A stretch of DNA of 64,000 nucleotides, taken from positions 6,572,001 through 6,636,000 of the forward strand of contig JAHQIY010000006.1 in NCBI GenBank assembly GCA_019054805.1, read 5' to 3'. A program made the translations under genes and the position numbers. Shown piece by piece: positions 58,701 through 64,000 of the stretch; position 1 is the first letter of the stretch; each line of letters starts with the position of its first letter. The stretch is from Brachionus manjavacas. Lineage: Eukaryota; Rotifera; Eurotatoria; Ploima; Brachionidae. A model generated the notes under the pieces. The model was not told the origin of the DNA. It was given only the letters and a program-made list of their open reading frames with translations, and did no database searches.

Positions 58701-61375
58701 CTTTCAGTGAATAAAATAAATCAAATTTTTTTTTTCAATTTAAAATCAGGCTAATTTTTAAAGTTACAATTAAATATAGTCTTTAAAAAATTAATTTTGT
58801 TGTATTAAGATTAGAAAAATACATATTTATTAAATTTATTAATTAAAAATTTAATTAAGGCTAAGAATTTCTTATTAATTAAATAAAAATAAAACAAGCT
58901 AATTAGAGCTCCAATATCATATTAATTTTGTTTAAGAGAATTGAATTTAGCTAATATTCCATTCCTCAAGGCTTAACTAAATAAAACTAATTTTGAATAA
59001 AAAATGCAGTCTGAATACCAAGAGATTAAGAAACTAAGCTTATTTTCATTAACAACAATGCAATTTAGGTTACTCAAAATTCAACGGGTTGATCTAATCT
59101 AAAGGTGAATTCAGATTTTTTATATTAATCATCGTAAACAAAAATATTATTCAATTAAAATATAAAAATTTCTTATTTTTTATTTAAGTCAGTCAGACTA
59201 ATATTTTTTTCAATTTTTGTAAGATTTGTATAAAAATTCGCACAGCAATTTTTTTAAAGTTTGATAAAATTTATTTCTTTTTCTTTTATTTGTACACTTT
59301 TAAAGAAATTAAAAAAAATGGATTCTTCAAAAACAATGATCCTCAAATTTTGAAAATTTCATGATCCCCAATTTTTTTTACAAAGCAAAGATATTTTTAA
59401 AAAGTTTTAACATGTCATTTAGTTTTAAATTTTCTTTTAGAAAACTAAAATGGTTTTTTTGTAAGATTTTTATTTTCTTTGAAAATTGAATTTCTTTATT
59501 TTTAAAAGATTGATCCCCAACTGACCCCATTATTCTTGTAGATAATTTCAATAGCTTTCTAAAATTATATCTAGTTTTTGTCCAGAAGTATAGTTTTTGA
59601 GATATTTATATTTAATAAAAGAACTGAGTTATTTCGAGATTCGAATTTAAAAATTCCAAAACGACATACCATTCGATTTAGAATTTTATCAGCTTTTTGA
59701 AAATGATGGTAGCTTTCTTAATTTCAATATTAATTTAAGTGAAAAAACAAAAATTTACTAATAAAGAAACCTGATCCCTCTACTGACCCAAAACTAACCA
59801 CTTTTTGTAGAGTATTTCACGACCTTATTAAAATTTTAATATGATATTTTCTGATTTATTAATTAAATAAAAAAACAGATATGATGTCTTGAAAATTACA
59901 TTATCCCAAGATATCTTGAAAATTTTCCTGTTGAATAGTAATGTTCAACAGTACCAATATTATTGAACATTCTGCAAACAATAATACAATTTTAGAAAGC
60001 TCGTGAAATTCTCTACAATAATAATTGTGGTTAGTTTGGAGTCAGAAAGGAGATCAGGTTTCTTTAAAAAAAAATTTTTTTGTATTCTAAATTTTTCGTC
60101 AGATTTTATAAAATAAAACTTTTTTTTGTGAATTTTTATACAGACCTTCCGAAAATTGAAACAATATATACTTTATAAATACTAACTTAATTTCAAAAAA
60201 TAAAAATTGACTTTAATTAACACATGAAATATTAATATTCGAAAAAAATGTAGATATTTTTACAAAAATTTTTTTCGAAGTCTCTATAATCTTTTCTTAT
60301 TGAAGATTTTTTTCTCAATTTGAAAATTTAATTAATTTGAATATTTAAATTCTATCATCGCTATTTAAATAATCTTTAACTTGGTGGTTATTTATTAAAA
60401 TGCAATTTTAATTTTATGGCTTGTTTATTTTAAAAGTAATAATAAATTAAGAATTAAAAGTAATAATCAATTTTTTGGACAATAATGTGCACAAAATATA
60501 TATTGTATACTTACCGTATTCCCTCGTTCGATTATGCTGCAGCACAAGCTAAGATACGCTTTTGGACCATGCACAAAAGTGAATCTCGCCCATGCTGAAG
60601 CATTTTTGATTAAGAATGCATGGTTTAATAGTATTATCACGGATTTAACAGGAATTAAGAAAATAAGATATTGGAAAAATTAATTTTTTTTTTATTTAGT
60701 TGTTTTTTTTTGTTGTCTTAAACTCAAGTCTTGATGACGCATTAAATTAAGAATTTCAGAGTTTGATGCGCCCTAAATCCGTGATAATACTATTAAACCA
60801 TGCATTCTTAATCAAAAATGCTTCAGCATGGGCGAGATGCACTTTGGTGCATGGTCCAAAAGCGTATCTTAGCTTGTGCTGCAGCATAATCGAACGAGGG
60901 AATACGGTAAGTATACAATATATATTTTGTGAACATTATTAAAGCGTGGAAAAAAATTACATCTTACAAATTCATTGAGTTAAGTTATCTCAAATTTAGT
61001 TTAGTTTATTTGAAGATTTAACCCTAAATGCATTCCATTGTTTTGATAACATTCAAAATTATTTTTAGCAAATTTTTGTTTTCTAATCATGCTTGTTGCC
61101 TAATCCCACATTTTCAAAGCTAATAATCAATTTTTAACAACAATATTTAGAATTTTTTATTTATTGTGTAATCAAAAAGGTATTGTGAAAGATTAAATAT
61201 TTTTTTTCTAAAGGATTCGTTTAGAATATCGTCTGATACAACCGAATTCGATCAAGGGATGCAGAAGCGTGGATTGACTGAGCACAATTGCATTTGCCGG
61301 ATGCTGCTTTTTACCAGGAATTTTAAACCAAAGGGAAAACTTCGCAAATACTGCACTTGTATCAACAAAAACTAA
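55727..61375 (+). CDS. Candidate secreted Cys-rich peptide precursor, two exons, 74 aa
   Basis: Exon 1 (55727-55789) encodes MVNLKLMVLIVFFLVGSAAL plus Leu, a textbook signal peptide, and ends with the strong donor GTAAGC in phase 0. Exon 2 (61214-61375) follows TTTTTTTCTAAAG, starts in phase 0 with DSFRISSDTTEFDQGMQKRG and ends after 53 codons. A Lys-Arg site (QKR-GLTEHN) would release a 34-residue basic peptide with a C-x-C pair, 19 residues, and a C-x-C pair (NCICR ... KYCTC). That is the layout of a neuropeptide or host-defence peptide; no family is recognised. The pairing of the two exons across 5.4 kb is inferred from matching phase and the need for each other; extra exons between are possible. 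It converges on the allatostatin-C-like gene. Confidence 0.5.
56464..56818. mobile_element. MITE with 10-bp target duplication
   Basis: Terminal inverted repeats of about 95 bp begin GGGGTTGTGAAGTTCATTTC and pair almost perfectly with the right arm. Direct repeats CGTCAAATGT flank it (56454-56463 and 56819-56828). 355 bp, no ORF. The interior has several TGCAGA/TCTGCA words. The 10-bp duplication with long arms suggests a MULE-mobilised MITE. Confidence 0.9.
57464..58031. mobile_element. piggyBac-type MITE with TTAA target sites
   Basis: Ends CACTAGAAGCACCAAAACGA and its complement; TTAA directly outside both ends (57460-57463, 58032-58035), the hallmark of piggyBac transposition. Each terminal repeat contains its own small palindrome (GAGTCAAAATGACTC). 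A third, internal copy of the terminus sits at 57831-57862. 568 bp, no transposase, so it needs one encoded elsewhere. Confidence 0.9.
58036..59760. other. AT-rich interior of the secreted-peptide intron
   Basis: No gene seen. Around 59510-59580 a stretch (TGATCCCCAACTGACCCCAT ... TAGCTTTCTAAAAT) resembles the arms of the element at 59763-60065, possibly an older copy. Confidence 0.4.
59763..60065. mobile_element. Diverged inverted-repeat element
   Basis: Left arm from AAAGAAACCTGATCCCTCTA to CACGACCTTATTAAAAT pairs imperfectly with the right arm (ends GGAGATCAGGTTTCTTT); about 75 bp each. The centre holds a small hairpin (CTGTTGAA...TTCAACAG). No ORF. Confidence 0.7.
60481..60940. mobile_element. 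MITE with long, near-identical arms
   Basis: Arms 60481-60647 and 60774-60940 (167 bp each) are almost perfectly complementary, separated by 126 bp. A conserved inner start is TACCGTATTCCCTCGTTCGA. Only a few mismatches separate the arms, so it is young. No ORF. The right arm contains CGGTAAGTATAC, a good splice-donor sequence on either strand. It lies 270 bp before the second exon of the secreted-peptide gene. Confidence 0.9.
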
Positions 61376-61680
61376 AAAAAAAACAAATTTTATTTGAAAT
61401 CCAAAAATTTTATTTAATAAATTTAAAATTTAAAAAAATTTAAAAAAATCCAACACTACCAATCGTTTATAATAAATTTTTGTGTGATTATAAATTAATT
61501 AAATAAATTAAATAATCAACTTAAAATGCTCATTTTCGACCTGAGATCTAAATGAACCGTTTTTGCAACGCGGATCATTTGACCACTCTTTAGACTTGAT
61601 ATTAGGGATACTTTGGAATTGTTGTAATTTGACTAAATAAAATAAATTGGAATTTTGACATAATTTGAATACAAACACTT

Positions 61681-62049
61681 TTAATTAAGTCCGAAAAAGT
61701 AGCATGACATTACGTTTACCAAACAAGGTCGATTGTAGTATCCACCTTTTTTGTTAATCAAACGCACATAGGTTTTTCCACGCTTGCTAAACGAACGTCT
61801 TCTCGGCACATCGCTCAACATTAAACGCATCCTCAGAAGGTTAAGCAGGGTTTTTGTGTCTTGTTCCTGGCTCTCAGTCAACAACTCGTCATCAAAAACG
61901 TTCGGTTTTATCGCATCTTCTCTGGTATCATACTCGCTCAATTGGGCACTTGAGTCTTGTGGCGCAAAGTGTTCAGCCTTCGTCGCTAGGCTTACCATCA
62001 ACAGGCCAAGCAGTGAAAATTCCAAAAAATATTTGCTTATTTGTTTCAT
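61681..62049 (-). CDS. Allatostatin-C-like (PISCF-type) prohormone, 122 aa
   Basis: A secreted neuropeptide precursor. Signal peptide: MKQISKYFLEFSLLGLLMVS LATKA (1-25). An acidic spacer follows (26-66). Then basic cleavage sites: RRR 83-85, KR 89-90, KK 100-101. The C-terminal peptide GGYYNRPCLVNVMSCYF has the disulphide loop C109-x6-C116 with Asn at loop position 4, Ser before the second Cys and an aromatic after it, as in arthropod AST-C (C-Y-F-N-P-I-S-C-F). AST-C acts on somatostatin-type receptors and usually inhibits hormone release or gut activity. Unlike the arthropod form it has four residues after the core (FGLN). Single coding exon. Family call is by motif only. Confidence 0.6.
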   Translation of the reverse strand: MKQISKYFLEFSLLGLLMVSLATKAEHFAPQDSSAQLSEYDTREDAIKPNVFDDELLTESQEQDTKTLLNLLRMRLMLSDVPRRRSFSKRGKTYVRLINKKGGYYNRPCLVNVMSCYFFGLN

Positions 62050-62172
62050 TCTTAATTTAAAAAAAAAGAAAGAGCTTAGCTTGTTTTTAATCTGAATGGC
62101 GTTTGTTTTCCAAAAGCTTAGAGCTTTAAATCCTATGTCACTTTTAATTTAGACATTTAATAGTTAGGAAGG

Positions 62173-62181
62173 CTTTATAAA
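62173..62181 (-). promoter_or_regulatory. Possible TATA box of the allatostatin-C-like gene
   Basis: Minus strand GTTTATAAAGCC, 124 bp upstream of the ATG. Position is plausible but such words are frequent in AT-rich DNA. Confidence 0.3.
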
Positions 62182-62496
62182 CTTTTTTTTTCTATACAAA
62201 ACGCTCACGCATCTGAAAATATACTACTAAGATAGGAAAAATTTCTAAGGTTTCGTGATCTTTTTTTAAATATTTTGTTTTTATTGATTTTGTAAAATAT
62301 TTTTACAAAATAGCATTTTGATTATAAAATGGAAAAAAATAGCTGCTTGTTTGTAGAATTACAAATAAAACAAATAATGTGTCATAAGATTTTTATTAAA
62401 ATTAAATGACAATTAAACACAAAAATGCTTTATTTACTCAAGTAAGCTTTTAGTTTTTTTAATTCCAAGCAATGTGGGTGTCTAGTTAATTGGCAT

Positions 62497-62955
62497 CTAT
62501 CTATTTGCGAAATATTCACTTATTTCATTCAAGAAGCTTATTTGGGGCTGTATTTTCTTACACTTAAAAACTCTTCCAAATGCTTCCTAAAGTAGAAATA
62601 AATTAGACTTAAAATTACTTCCAGTTTAAAAATTACATTGATGCTTATTTTTTCGGAGTAAACCAAATATGCGATAACAATTGCAGCACTTCGACTAATT
62701 CCTAAATCTGAAAAAACGAGGCAAGGCTGCTTTCGATTTTTGATGTTTACATCTTGGTTAAATAAAATGATTAATAGACTTTTAATTGTCTTTTCTAATC
62801 TCTGACATTAAAAGAGATTAGAAGATTAGGAACTTTTTTTCCAGGATTTCATACCGATGAAGTTTAAAGCTTCTTGTAAGTATTCCTTCAGCGACTCTTC
62901 TGGTTGGTCTTTGATACCAATTTTTATATTGTCTATAGACTGTTCCACAGGGATT
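62497..62955 (-). CDS. STYXL1: STYXL1/MK-STYX-like pseudophosphatase, three C-terminal exons
   Basis: A dual-specificity-phosphatase fold that has lost catalysis; the vertebrate relative binds G3BP1 and PTPMT1 and acts as a signalling scaffold. Exons on the minus strand: 62955-62855, 62752-62637, 62586-62497, with GT-AG borders and matching phases, ending TAG. The first gives IPVEQSIDNIKIGIKDQPEE and a helix. The second holds the phosphate-loop region CLVFSDLGISRSAAIVIAYL: where active enzymes have H-C-x-x-G-x-S-R, this has F-S-D-L-G-I-S-R, so His and Cys are replaced by Phe and Ser, the same pair as in MK-STYX. The third gives EAFGRVFKCKK ... FLNEISEYFANR. The 5' part is uncertain (see 63361-63641). 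Confidence 0.8.
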
Positions 62956-63360
62956 CTAAGAAAAAAGTCGATTAGGAAATTTGTTTGTATTTTTAGACAA
63001 ATCGGCAAGGTGAAATTAATAAAAAAAAATTTAAATAAAAAAAGTCTTGGTCAAAGTGTGATCAGCTGATCGGCAGAATTAAGAATAAAAGATTTTCTAA
63101 ATTATTCTCTTAATTTTGAACAAAATATGGTTAATATATGATTTTTTTTCAATGTTCAATTTAGACTTTTATCTAAAAACTTTATTTTTTTACTAAATTT
63201 TATACGAACATTTTAAAGTTAGATTTGGAATCAATTACAATTAATTGTTTTAATTGTTCTTATTAAATGTGAATATGACTTCCTTTAATAAATAAAAAAA
63301 GCGTTTAAGAAAAGACAATTTTATTTCTGAATAAATTTTTTTATAATCTTATTTTAATAC

Positions 63361-63641
63361 TTTTCTGGAATTTTCCAAAAAAGTCACAAACTGATTACGG
63401 AACTTGTCAAAATTTAAAACTATGCTAAAAATCATTATTTTTGACTCCATTGATTTTTTGTTGATTAACTGTTTTTAGCAAATCGTGATAGAAAAAAAAG
63501 GAAATTGTACTAAAATGTATATTTAGGCACACTTTCGATATTTTCTTTAAAAATGTTTTCTTAATATATACCTTCGATATTTTCAGCTTTATGGGCAATT
63601 AAAAATGTCCTTCCCTGACAAATTTGTGAGCTTTCGTACAT
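63361..63641 (-). CDS. Possible 5' exons of the STYXL1-like gene (rhodanese-like part)
   Basis: Two exons with matching phase. 63641-63572 reads MYESSQICQGRTFLIAHKAE and NIE before a GTATAT donor. 63419-63361, after a GCATAG acceptor, reads VLNFDKFRNQFVTFLENSRK before GTATTA. The join gives V-L-N-F-D-K-F, like the end of a rhodanese/CH2 domain (V-L-x-G-G-F-x-x-F), which MK-STYX carries before its phosphatase domain. A linking exon of compatible phase between 63360 and 62957 was not found, so the model is incomplete. Confidence 0.4.
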
Positions 63642-64000
63642 AAGAAAGTTTTTATAAAAAGTTCAGTAATTTTCCTAGAAAATTCCTAAATAATTTTTGC
63701 CTTAGGTATGTTCAATAGAAAATTTTGTCAGTCATATATTTTCAATTGATTTCATTTTCGCTTGTCAATTTGAAATCAAATTCAATTAAATGGTCATTTC
63801 CTTAAACATGAAAGATCCTTTAAGCCTTTTTAAAAGTAATTTTATTATTTTGATCATAAGTGTCAATACAAGTTTTTTAAATATTTTTTTTTGAAAAATC
63901 TTTTTAGTTTCCGTAGGTATTATTTTATTTGATTGAAATAATTAATTACTTTTTTACGTAATTGGAATTATTATATGCAAAAAAAAGTGGGGCATTAAAA
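63642..64000. other. Window end, nothing recognised
   Basis: AT-rich sequence that may include further 5' exons of the STYXL1-like gene on the minus strand; none could be supported. Confidence 0.4.

Noticed and set aside
1..64000. tRNA, rRNA, snRNA or CRISPR arrays
   Set aside because: I looked for tRNA B-box words (GGTTCGAAT-type), Sm sites and regularly spaced direct repeats and saw none that held up; the only tandem array is the 36-bp repeat.

Overview
This window looks like nuclear DNA of a small invertebrate animal, most likely a rotifer of the Brachionus type. It is extremely AT-rich. Its genes are split by GT-AG introns, many under 100 bp. They include animal-specific families (TAO kinase, COMMD3, NUPR1, a STYXL1-like pseudophosphatase, a protostome-type allatostatin-C-like prohormone) together with a eukaryotic SecA-like DEAD-domain family and MULE transposons, both of which I associate with rotifers. 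The rotifer assignment is inference; animal is secure. Most genes other than the single-exon ones were assembled here by reading exons across splice sites, and their phases agree.

Layout. 1-3.6 kb: decayed retroelement pieces, one orphan terminal exon and a six-exon COMMD3 gene (minus). 6.0-17.9 kb: a five-exon TAO kinase gene (plus) whose introns hold an inverted-repeat element and a LINE inserted inside another LINE. 19.5-28 kb: a Tigger-like relic, two divergent coiled-coil genes (20.2 and 22.2 kb), several LINE and transposase relics, and a 36-bp tandem repeat. 29.6-30.5 kb: a family 8 glycosyltransferase. 31-34 kb: a DDE transposase relic and a coiled-coil pseudogene split by a LINE; its intact relative lies at 39.5 kb. 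34.9-35.2 kb: NUPR1. 38.2-40.3 kb: a second divergent coiled-coil pair with an inverted-repeat element between the two genes and a perfect 29-bp hairpin after one of them. 41.9-48.8 kb: a broken SecA-like gene with retroelements in its middle. 49.0-51.9 kb: a MULE (9-bp target duplication, ~180-bp terminal repeats) inside a LINE. 55.7-61.4 kb: a candidate two-exon secreted cysteine-rich peptide gene whose intron carries four inverted-repeat elements. 61.7-62.1 kb: an allatostatin-C-like precursor. 62.5-63.6 kb: the STYXL1-like pseudophosphatase.

There is no operon-like logic. The genes are independent: stress kinase signalling (TAOK), endosomal sorting and ubiquitin control (COMMD3), nuclear stress response (NUPR1), secretory-pathway glycosylation (GT8), peptide signalling, and two lineage-specific coiled-coil pairs. 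Between and inside them is a dense, nested layer of LINEs, MITEs and DNA transposons that accounts for most of the sequence I can interpret.
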